The notes under the pieces: model-generated
Databases searched by the model: none
What the model saw: only the letters and a program-made list of their open reading frames with translations
Told to the model about the DNA's origin: nothing
Program-made: the position numbers and the translations under genes
Shown: piece after piece, positions 7,505 to 13,730 of the stretch
Layout: each line of letters starts with the position of its first letter
How positions within the stretch are numbered: position 1 is the stretch's first letter
Assembly (NCBI GenBank): GCA_964395765.1
Contig: CAYNCU010000112.1
Location: 1-13,846 of the forward strand
Length of the DNA stretch: 13,846 bases
Source: DATDPY01 sp964395765
Lineage (GTDB): Bacteria > Bacteroidota > Bacteroidia > Cytophagales > Cyclobacteriaceae
Direction of reading: 5' to 3'

Positions 7505-9874
7505 ATGCTCCGGTATTGCTTTAAGTTGGCTATTCGTCATTTGAGTTCGCGGAAAAAATATAGCCTAATTAACCTTGCTGGACTCTCTATCGGTTTTACG
7601 GCGGTAATACTTATTGCGCTTTATGTGCATAGGGAATTAACGTATGATTCATTTCATAGTCATACGAAAAATACTTATCTCCTGGAAGAAAATTTTTCCG
7701 GCCAAAATTTAGAATCCGGTTACAGGAGAACCCTATCGTCGGCGGAAACTGCACTTATCAAAAATAAAATTTCCGGAATAATAAATATTACCTTGTTGAA
7801 CTTTTCCATAATAAATGAGTACAACAATTTTACATTTTCATATCGCAACCAGCTTTTTAAGGCGAATGATATAGTATTCTGCGATTCGGCCTTCAGATTT
7901 TTTTTTGATTTTAAATTAATACAAGGGGACTGGGAAAATATATTTTCCACATCCAATTCAATAATTCTTACAAAAAGTTTTGCCCGAAAAATATTCGGAT
8001 CAAGTGACGTTATCGGGGAAGAGTTACAATCCGGAAATTCGACTTTTACGGTTAAAGGAATTTTACAGGATCCGCCCGATAACTCCTCCATACAATTTTC
8101 GGGGTTGATTCCTTTCACCGGAGCAAAAGCAGTAATTGGAAGGAATATAACAGATGCAAGTAATTCCGCGTTTATTCAGATTGATAAAGCTGTTGATCCG
8201 GCAAACATTGCTAATAAAATTTTAAAGGTTCTCAGGGCCGATTACTCCCTTTCAGGCACCTCGAATATTACCTCCATTCATCTGATTCCCCTGAGAAGTC
8301 TTTATTTCAGGACTCCTCTCCCGTTTGAAAAAATCCGGTACGGCAACATGCACTTTGTATATATTATTCTTTCTGTCGGCGTTGTTATTTTACTACTCGC
8401 CTTGATTAATTTCATTAACATATATGTAGCGCTCCAATCTAAACGGATGAAAGAGTTCGGCCTCGGGAAAATATCGGGTGCAGGGTGGATATTTTTATCA
8501 TGCCCGTTTATCTTTGAAGCTTTGATCCTGTGTCTCGCTGCTTTATTCATAGCCTTCATGCTGGTTGAAATATTATTTACGTATTTCAACCATTTGATTG
8601 AATACGGGATCAGCGAAAATATCCTGTTTCAACCTGCCTTTATCTTTACCGGCATTTTATCAGTCATCCTGATCGCAGTGATTTCAGGAATTATTCCAAT
8701 ATTTTATTTTAAACAATATAATGTTTTAAAAATTGTTAAAGAGGAAATTACACGAGGACCGAAAGGATCCCAGGTAAGAAAAGGATTGATCGTATTCCAG
8801 TTTATGGTAATGTATATCTTAATCGCCATAACCTTTATCATTCAAAAACAACTGGCATTTATTAACAATAAAAACCTTGGCTTTAAAAAGAAAAACCTTG
8901 TTGAAATTGAAGTGGGTTATTTGAACTCTGATAAAGAAGCCTTTAAAAATGATATTATCAATAGGCCGCATATTACCGGATACGGGTTATCGGAACTGGG
9001 CATCGGATCCGCGAACGAATGGGTTGGGGATTTGCTTTACAGAGGCACAAAAAGGGAAGTTCATTATTATGCAATTCCCTGTGACAGTGCTTATCCGAGA
9101 GTGATGGGATTTGAATTCATCCGGGGAAATAATTTTCTTCCGGGAATGAATGAAAATACCGGTGGAATAATTCTCAACGAAACGGCCATGAAAGAATTCG
9201 GTATTTCGGATGACCCGCTGGAGGCAACCATTAATGACATACCGGTCATCGGTATTGTCAAAGATTTCAACTTCCGTTCATTACACGAACAAGTAAGTGC
9301 TGTGGGCCTGTTGTACCGTCCCAAATATGCCGATTTCGCTACGATCAGGATCGACAATAATGATCCCACTGTGATTTCAGAGACAATGGATTATTTAGAA
9401 AAAACCTGGAAGAAATATGATAGGCAGGACCCGTTCGACTATACTTTTCTCGATCAACGGATCGATAATTTCTATAAAAAAGAAAGAAAACAGTCAAAGG
9501 CATTTATCGATTTTTCCGTCATTTCCATAATCCTTGCAGGTCTTGGATTATTCAGCCTTTCCATCCTGTCAATAGAATTAAGAACAAAGGAAATTGGTAT
9601 CCGGAAAGTAAATGGCGCTTCGTTATCAGGTATTATAAATCTGCTTTTCAGGGATTTCACCATATTGGTTATCATCGCTGTGATTATAGCCTTTCCGGTC
9701 AGTCTCTATCTTTCGAAAATATGGCTTGAGCGTTTTGCATATAAAACCGCCGTAACAATTTGGCTATTTCTGTTAACGGGATCCATTACCTTCCTAATTG
9801 CCTGGATCAGTATATTCTGGCAATCCGTTAAGGCTGCCCGCCGAAACCCTGTGGATGCTTTACGTTATGAATGA
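7505..9874 (+). CDS. Duplicated MacB/FtsX-type ABC permease (array member 5, last)
   Basis: 789 residues, 30 bases after the previous gene and the last permease of the array. Hydrophobic segments lie near 20-42, 284-306, 333-358, 379-401, 427-447, 668-690, 719-737 and 750-772. Periplasmic domain 1 opens with TYDSFHSHTKNTYLL (46-60); domain 2 holds the canonical GIVKDFNFRSL (583-593). The second cytoplasmic signature RTKEIGIRKVNGAS (693-706) is intact, but the first, RMKEFGLGKISGAG (314-327), has lost the lysine/arginine before the variable pair and the final serine, so ATPase docking at this half may be weakened. The external loop is WLERFAYKT (740-748) and the tail is RNPVDALRYE. Its role is as for the other array members; nothing shows what it moves. 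The next reading frame downstream is a gene remnant, so the operon probably ends here. Confidence 0.93.
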   Translation: MLRYCFKLAIRHLSSRKKYSLINLAGLSIGFTAVILIALYVHRELTYDSFHSHTKNTYLLEENFSGQNLESGYRRTLSSAETALIKNKISGIINITLLNFSIINEYNNFTFSYRNQLFKANDIVFCDSAFRFFFDFKLIQGDWENIFSTSNSIILTKSFARKIFGSSDVIGEELQSGNSTFTVKGILQDPPDNSSIQFSGLIPFTGAKAVIGRNITDASNSAFIQIDKAVDPANIANKILKVLRADYSLSGTSNITSIHLIPLRSLYFRTPLPFEKIRYGNMHFVYIILSVGVVILLLALINFINIYVALQSKRMKEFGLGKISGAGWIFLSCPFIFEALILCLAALFIAFMLVEILFTYFNHLIEYGISENILFQPAFIFTGILSVILIAVISGIIPIFYFKQYNVLKIVKEEITRGPKGSQVRKGLIVFQFMVMYILIAITFIIQKQLAFINNKNLGFKKKNLVEIEVGYLNSDKEAFKNDIINRPHITGYGLSELGIGSANEWVGDLLYRGTKREVHYYAIPCDSAYPRVMGFEFIRGNNFLPGMNENTGGIILNETAMKEFGISDDPLEATINDIPVIGIVKDFNFRSLHEQVSAVGLLYRPKYADFATIRIDNNDPTVISETMDYLEKTWKKYDRQDPFDYTFLDQRIDNFYKKERKQSKAFIDFSVISIILAGLGLFSLSILSIELRTKEIGIRKVNGASLSGIINLLFRDFTILVIIAVIIAFPVSLYLSKIWLERFAYKTAVTIWLFLLTGSITFLIAWISIFWQSVKAARRNPVDALRYE

Positions 9875-9926
9875 TCTTGCCTGAATTTCTGACCGGGCTT
9901 TCATTTGCATTCCTGCTTTTTGATTT

Positions 9927-10239
9927 ATGAAGCAATTTTTATTCATTTCATTATGGTTCCAAATATTACGACATTGCCTGTATTTATGCTTTTAATGGAA
10001 ATAAAGATGAAGCGATAAGGTACCTTGCCCTGGCTAAACGAAACCAGGTGAATGGTGCCTTCTTCTACACCACATCAGTGCTTACCGAGCCCATATTTGA
10101 GAATATCCAGAACGATCCCCGCTTCAAAGAACTGGTCGCTGATAAAATCGGGGAAGAACTTCAATATAAGAAAGTCTTCCGCAATAAGGTGGGCAGCGCT
10201 GTTCTGGCAGGGGAGTTCGGGTTTTTGAAGGAACATTAA
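9927..10239 (+). pseudogene. Remnant of a TPR-like protein (C-terminal tail)
   Basis: From TGA at 9928-9930 to TAA after 10239 one frame is open for about 103 codons. It reads KYYDIACIYAFNGNKDEAIR, then YLALAKRNQVNG, and later ENIQNDPRFKELVADKIGEE. This is the end pattern of many Bacteroidota tetratricopeptide proteins, in which a last TPR (YxIACIYAxxGxKxxAxxYL) is followed by an NDPRFxxL segment. No ATG starts this frame; the first plausible start is GTG at 10048, in the middle of the TPR helix pair. A separate frame from ATG 9927 gives MKQFLFISLWF, which resembles the start of a signal peptide, and then runs out of register. The simplest reading is a secreted TPR protein that lost its middle and is now frameshifted. 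A translated short protein from the GTG is possible but less likely. Confidence 0.55.
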
Positions 10240-10283
10240 TTTTACTTAGGACCCCTTACCTGTCAGAAAGAAAATTTGAACAA

Positions 10284-10565
10284 TCATCCGCTAACATGTA
10301 TTCCTGTTTTAAAAACTTTATTGGCGCACAATTCTAATAACGGTCCATAAATCATTCCGACCACTGTAAAAAACATTAAACCCATTATATTACCATCAAG
10401 AAATGGGATGGATGTAATAGGCCAAATAAGAAATCCCGGTAATACTCCATGCAGTATATTGTTCATCTTAAGCCGGCTAATACCGATAAAAAATCCCGGC
10501 AAATACGCCCTCTGCGTAACCCCGATATTAATCGGAGCCCCGTGTCCTAATGGGTAAATTCCCAT
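10284..10565 (-). CDS. Small hydrophobic protein, unknown function
   Basis: A 93-codon minus-strand frame in otherwise gene-free DNA, with ATG two codons after an in-frame TAA and TGA at its end. The protein is rich in glycine and hydrophobic residues. Two stretches could cross a membrane: about 39-56 (VLPGFLIWPITSIPFL region) and 60-80 (IMGLMFFTVVGMIYGPLLEL region). The start, MGIYPLGHGAPINIGVTQRA, has no signal peptide. Codon choice looks ordinary, and 95 codons without a stop in A/T-rich DNA is more than expected by chance but not decisive. No family was recognised. It converges on the TPR remnant (44 bases between ends) and diverges from the GH97 gene (143 bases between starts). It may itself be a fragment of a longer membrane protein. 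Confidence 0.4.
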   Translation of the reverse strand: MGIYPLGHGAPINIGVTQRAYLPGFFIGISRLKMNNILHGVLPGFLIWPITSIPFLDGNIMGLMFFTVVGMIYGPLLELCANKVFKTGIHVSG

Positions 10566-10708
10566 ACGTTAGAATGGAAATCATTCATTTGAAACGGGCC
10601 GTCAATTTCATGTCCCTGCAATTATTACTTCTTATTTCTTTTTACATTAATTCACTATATGGTAAATTGAGCATACGTAATTTTTTCAGACAATAAATTT
10701 TTATAAAA
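10566..10708. promoter_or_regulatory. Divergent intergenic region before the GH97 gene
   Basis: These 143 A/T-rich bases separate the minus-strand small gene from the GH97 gene and must hold the promoter of the latter, and of the former if it is real. An exact Bacteroidota promoter (TTTG, about 20 bases, TAnnTTTG) was not found. The closest -7-like match, TAAATTTT at 10694-10701, lies too near the ATG at 10709 to be convincing. No Shine-Dalgarno sequence precedes that ATG; the leader is simply A/T-rich, as is usual in this phylum. Confidence 0.3.
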
Positions 10709-12688
10709 ATGATAACTAAAAATACCTTTATTATATTTTTCCTGTGTATTAGCTCATCATTAGTCTTCGCCCAAAAGACACATAATTATGAGATTAATTC
10801 CCCGGACGGCAATATCGTTTTGAAAATAGAAGCAGGAAAAAAACTTCGCTGGTCGGTGACGGATCAGGGAAAGCCGGTCATCATGCCTTCGGCAGTTTCC
10901 TTAATACTTGAAGGCGGCGAAGTACTGGGTGACAATGCTTCCATACTTTCGGCCAAAAAAGATCAGATAAATACGCATATCAAGGCTTTCGATTATATAA
11001 AATCCGTGATTCCTGATCAATACAGCCAGCTCACCCTGAATTGTAAAAATAATTTCGGCCTGATCTTCCGCGTGTATAATGACGCCGTCGCCTATCGCTT
11101 CTTTACCACCCGGAAAGGTGACCTGGTCATAAAAAACGAAGAGGCTAATTTCAATTTCGATTCCGATTACCGCGACCTTGTCCCTTACCTGAATGACTAC
11201 CGTGACGGCCGTAAATTCTGCGCTTCCTTTGAATCGCAATATAAGGACGAGACCCTCTCGGAATTCGATAACGATTCCCTGGCCTTTCTGCCCGTTTTGG
11301 TGGATATGGGGAGCGGAAGAAAAGTGGATATAATGGAAGCCGACCTGGAAGATTACCCCGGTATGTTCCTGAACCTCAATGAAACCGGGAAAGGATTTAA
11401 AGGGATATATGCTCCCTACCCTTTAAAGGAAGAACAAACAGGGCGGAATTATATTCCGACTGAGAGGGCGGATTACATTGCCAAAACGACGGGTACACGG
11501 AGCTTCCCCTGGCGTGCGGTGGCAATCGCCGAACAGGATAAGGATTTACTGAACAATGATATTGTCGAGAAGCTGGCTTCGCCGCCAAGAATCGAAGATG
11601 TATCGTGGATAAGACCCGGCCAGGTATCGTGGGACTGGTGGAATGACTGGAATATTTCCCATGTCGATTTCAGGGCCGGGATCAATACCAAGACCTATGA
11701 GTATTATATTGATTTTGCCGCTGCCAATAAAATTCCTTATATCATTATGGACGAAGGCTGGGCCGACCCGCATACGCTCACCAAAACCCGGCCGGATATC
11801 GATCTTCCGGAAATTATCGCCCATGGAAAAGAAAAGGGCGTGGGGGTAATTCTCTGGGCCACGTGGTATTCCATGTTGCAGGAAATGGATACGGTTTTCC
11901 CGATGTATGCTAAAATGGGAATTAAAGGCTTTAAAATTGATTTTTTCGACCGTGATGATCAGCTTGTAGTGGCCTCCACTTATACTATTGCAAAAGCCGC
12001 GGCAGAAAACCGCCTGATGGTAGATTTCCACGGAATTTACAAACCTACAGGACTGCAACGGACATATCCCAACGTTGTCGGCCAGGAAGGTGTGAAAGGT
12101 ATGGAAAATGTAAAGTGGGCCCATGAAAATGTCCCTCGTGAGGACGTGATCCTCCCCTTCCTGCGTATGCTGGCCGGGCCGATGGATTATACGCCGGGAG
12201 CCATGCGAAATGCCAACAAACAAAATTACAGGCCAATCAATAGTATGCCTATGAGCCAGGGTACGCGCTGTCACCAGTTGGCTATGTACACAATCTTCTT
12301 TGCCCCGCTGCAAATGTTATCGGACAATCCGACCATCTATATGCGCGAGCAGGAGTGCACTGATTTTATTACCAAGGTTCCGACAACCTTTGATGAAACG
12401 GTTCCGCTGGATTGCAAGGTGGGAGAATATGTCGCTGTCGCCCGGAGAAAAGGAGATACGTGGTTTGTCGGCGCCATGTCCAACTGGACGGCCCGGGACT
12501 TTACCCTCGATTTTTCATTTCTTCCGCCCGGAAAATACCATGCGGTGATCTTTAAAGACGGCATCAATGCAGATCGCGATGCAACGGATTATGTAAAGGA
12601 GGAAAAAGATATCGCATCAGGTGATACCATAAAAATACATCTATCCACCGGTGGGGGCTGGACGGCAAGGATCGGGAAAAAAGATTAG
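10709..12688 (+). CDS. Secreted GH97 glycosidase, retaining type, probable alpha-galactosidase
   Basis: 659 residues, full length for glycoside hydrolase family 97. A signal peptide ends in SSSLVFA|QKT (cut after A21), so the enzyme acts in the periplasm or at the outer membrane. The N-terminal beta-sandwich spans about 27-295, the catalytic barrel about 296-560 (with IMDEGW 346-351 and KIDFFDRDDQ 409-418), and the C-terminal beta domain about 565-655 (ARRKGDTWFVGAMSNW). GH97 splits into inverting enzymes such as SusB, with a glycine at the nucleophile position and HE later in the barrel, and retaining enzymes such as BT1871, with an aspartate. Here D411 is present and the HE site reads DFHG (439-442), so retaining chemistry is expected. 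The acid/base is probably E460 or E466 (GQEGVKGME). Alpha-galactosidase is the best guess; beta-L-arabinopyranosidase is a known alternative in this subgroup. No SusC/SusD genes are adjacent. Confidence 0.93.
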   Translation: MITKNTFIIFFLCISSSLVFAQKTHNYEINSPDGNIVLKIEAGKKLRWSVTDQGKPVIMPSAVSLILEGGEVLGDNASILSAKKDQINTHIKAFDYIKSVIPDQYSQLTLNCKNNFGLIFRVYNDAVAYRFFTTRKGDLVIKNEEANFNFDSDYRDLVPYLNDYRDGRKFCASFESQYKDETLSEFDNDSLAFLPVLVDMGSGRKVDIMEADLEDYPGMFLNLNETGKGFKGIYAPYPLKEEQTGRNYIPTERADYIAKTTGTRSFPWRAVAIAEQDKDLLNNDIVEKLASPPRIEDVSWIRPGQVSWDWWNDWNISHVDFRAGINTKTYEYYIDFAAANKIPYIIMDEGWADPHTLTKTRPDIDLPEIIAHGKEKGVGVILWATWYSMLQEMDTVFPMYAKMGIKGFKIDFFDRDDQLVVASTYTIAKAAAENRLMVDFHGIYKPTGLQRTYPNVVGQEGVKGMENVKWAHENVPREDVILPFLRMLAGPMDYTPGAMRNANKQNYRPINSMPMSQGTRCHQLAMYTIFFAPLQMLSDNPTIYMREQECTDFITKVPTTFDETVPLDCKVGEYVAVARRKGDTWFVGAMSNWTARDFTLDFSFLPPGKYHAVIFKDGINADRDATDYVKEEKDIASGDTIKIHLSTGGGWTARIGKKD

Positions 12689-12707
12689 TTGATTCTAAAT
12701 TCCCGAT
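12671..12707 (+). terminator. Possible terminator hairpin overlapping the GH97 stop codon
   Basis: ATCGGGAA (12671-12678) and TTCCCGAT (12700-12707) are perfect reverse complements. Inside them TTAG (12685-12688, containing the stop TAG) pairs with CTAA (12695-12698) around TTGATT. The outer stem begins within the last codons of the GH97 gene. An A/T-rich stretch follows, but the nearest long T-run is about 30 bases further on, so this is not a textbook intrinsic terminator. It may instead act as an RNA-stabilising 3' end. Confidence 0.35.
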
Positions 12708-12786
12708 TATTTCAGATTTCATATATTATTCATTATTAATTTTTTTCAAAAGCAACGAATTAATACTATTTAGCATCAAATAATAT

Positions 12787-13056
12787 ATGGAAGTTATATG
12801 TGTCGAAACGGAAGCTTTTTACCAGTTGTTGGAAGAGGCTATTAAACTTGTGAAAAAAAATCAAGATGAAGAAAAACAAAAATGGCTGCAGAACGACGAA
12901 GTCATGAAATTGCTGGGTATTAAATCGAAAACCACGCTTCAAAAACTAAGAAATGAAGGCCAGGTTCGCTATTCACAGCCTATGAAAAAAATCATTCTTT
13001 ATGATCGTGATTCCATAATGGATTATTTAGAGAGACATGCCAGGGACATTTTTTGA
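12787..13056 (+). CDS. Small HTH (HTH_17/MerR-like) DNA-binding protein
   Basis: 89 residues. The N-terminal third, MEVICVETEAFYQLLEEAIK, is a helical lead-in of the type found in many short Bacteroidota HTH proteins. The middle, WLQNDEVMKLLGIKSKTTLQ (33-52) followed by KLRNEGQVRYS, is a winged-helix HTH of the HTH_17/excisionase-like group: helix 1 recruits the ExxxLLxI pattern, helix 2 is the KSKTTLQKLR recognition helix, and the wing is QVRYSQPMKKIILYDRDS. The end, MDYLERHARDIF, is the usual closing helix. Such proteins are common as stand-alone regulators and beside integrases or conjugative elements, so a role in excision or in local regulation is possible; neither partner is visible here. 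It stands alone, 98 bases after the GH97 stop and followed by a terminator-like structure. The start ATG lies in an A/T-rich leader with no SD. Confidence 0.85.
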   Translation: MEVICVETEAFYQLLEEAIKLVKKNQDEEKQKWLQNDEVMKLLGIKSKTTLQKLRNEGQVRYSQPMKKIILYDRDSIMDYLERHARDIF

Positions 13057-13134
13057 AAAACCGGAATCAGAGCTAAAAAGCAGATCAGAATACAGAATAT
13101 TAAATTAACTGATTCAATTTAATCCGGATTTTTT
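13056..13134 (+). terminator. Nested-hairpin terminator candidate after the HTH gene
   Basis: AAAAACCGGA (13056-13065) pairs with TCCGGATTTTT (13123-13133) with one bulged A. Inside it TTAAATT (13100-13106) and AATTTAA (13116-13122) are perfect reverse complements around nine bases. The structure ends in six T residues (13129-13134), as an intrinsic terminator for the HTH gene would. The stem is A/T-rich and the outer pairing spans about 57 bases, so strength is uncertain. Confidence 0.4.
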
Positions 13135-13135
13135 A

Positions 13136-13302
13136 ATACGAAATAATAGCTGCTACGGGTGGGAGTATTTCCTGTTAAAGGTCAAATTATCCAGTGCCCT
13201 CTCTTTCCCCTTTATATGCTCCATAGATATAAAAAACTGAAAGAAAATTCCAGCTCAATACATGAATGGCAAACGAATTGAAAACCACTTTTCAACCTGA
13301 AA
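13136..13302. repeat. Intergenic repeat, copy A
   Basis: This stretch aligns end to end with 13313-13478 in direct orientation. The first 58 bases match at about 45 positions, the middle is more divergent with small indels, and the last 35 (13268-13302) match at 33. The near-identical tail contains a perfect hairpin, TTGAAAA (13278-13284), loop CCAC, TTTTCAA (13289-13295). A second, weaker stem (TGAAA...TTCCA, about 13238-13252) precedes it. No long reading frame is shared by the two copies. The repeat stops exactly where the run of Ns begins. Its type is not recognised; a dispersed palindromic element or a structured RNA are both possible. Confidence 0.75.
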
Positions 13303-13312
13303 NNNNNNNNNN
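13303..13312. other. Assembly gap (10 N)
   Basis: Ten Ns sit precisely between the end of one repeat copy and the start of the next. The real length is not known from sequence; further repeat units may be missing. Confidence 0.95.
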
Positions 13313-13478
13313 ATCCGAATTAATAGCTACTACCGGCGGGGGTATTTCCTATTGAAGGTAAATCATTCCATGCCCTCCCGGCCACCTTTGTGCACACTGT
13401 GGATAAAAAAATTGGAATGAAAATTCCAGCATTTAGCATGAAAGACAAACGAATTGAAAACCACTTTTCAGCCTGAAA
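13313..13478. repeat. Intergenic repeat, copy B
   Basis: The second copy of the element at 13136-13302. It keeps both hairpins: TGGAAT (13413-13418), tetraloop GAAA, ATTCCA (13423-13428); and TGAAAA (13455-13460), loop CCAC, TTTTCA (13465-13470). The first hairpin is better formed here than in copy A, the second slightly shorter. GAAA is a stable GNRA-type loop in RNA. On the minus strand this copy has an open frame of about 57 codons ending in NTPAGSSY, but copy A breaks it with stops and an indel, so coding is not favoured. Confidence 0.75.
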
Positions 13479-13730
13479 TCTTATCACGCTAATTTTTTAG
13501 ATTCTATTAACACCTCCTTGACCATTGCCTTGGCAACCTACAGGTGCCGTCATGAATTCAAGGTATTTTATTAATAAATAATTGACTCGGGCATGAATTT
13601 TTCGAAATTTCTTTAAAAATATTATTGACTTCATCATTTAAAGGGAATTCACCTATTCATAAGAATAATTATGTAATTTCATAAGAGGAAAAGGAAAAAG
13701 ATAATTTTCTAATTTGCACTAGAGATAGTT
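13479..13730. other. Intergenic region with competing hairpins before the lipoprotein gene
   Basis: No gene is visible in these 252 bases. Near the left end GGC-A-ACC (13532-13538) pairs with GGT-GCC (13543-13548) around TACA. The same bases can instead join CACCT (13511-13515) to AGGTG (13542-13546), and TTGCC/GGCAA (13525-13536) is a third option. The rest is A/T-rich. A run TAATTTG at 13710-13716 resembles the -7 promoter element but lacks one spacer base and a -33 partner. The promoter of the lipoprotein gene probably lies here but cannot be placed. Confidence 0.35.

Noticed and set aside
7720..8118. A 132-codon minus-strand open frame inside array member 5
   Set aside because: It is antisense to a well-supported periplasmic domain of the permease and has no membrane, signal or family features of its own.
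10621..10708. A classical Bacteroidota promoter (TTTG and TAnnTTTG) before the GH97 gene
   Set aside because: Only a 7-of-8 match to the -7 element was seen, too close to the start codon and without a -33 element at the right distance.
11546..12313. A 255-codon minus-strand open frame inside the GH97 gene
   Set aside because: It lies wholly antisense to a clear, motif-rich GH97 enzyme. Its protein has no recognisable pattern and reflects the codon bias of the sense strand.
13136..13478. Integron attC sites as an explanation for the repeat pair
   Set aside because: No core-site pair of the form RYYYAAC and GTTRRRY was found at the ends of the units, and there are no gene cassettes between them.
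13321..13495. A minus-strand reading frame in repeat copy B ending in NTPAGSSY
   Set aside because: Copy A interrupts the same frame with stops and an indel, and conservation is highest in the hairpin tail rather than following a codon pattern.
13511..13519. CACCTCCTT, identical to the 3' end of 16S rRNA (anti-Shine-Dalgarno)
   Set aside because: The conserved 16S helix that should precede it is absent, so this is not an rRNA fragment; nine bases can match by chance.
13057..13730. tRNA or CRISPR in the gene-free right part
   Set aside because: No T-loop-like GTTCRA motif in a cloverleaf context and no short evenly spaced repeats were found; the two repeat units are too long and too few for CRISPR.
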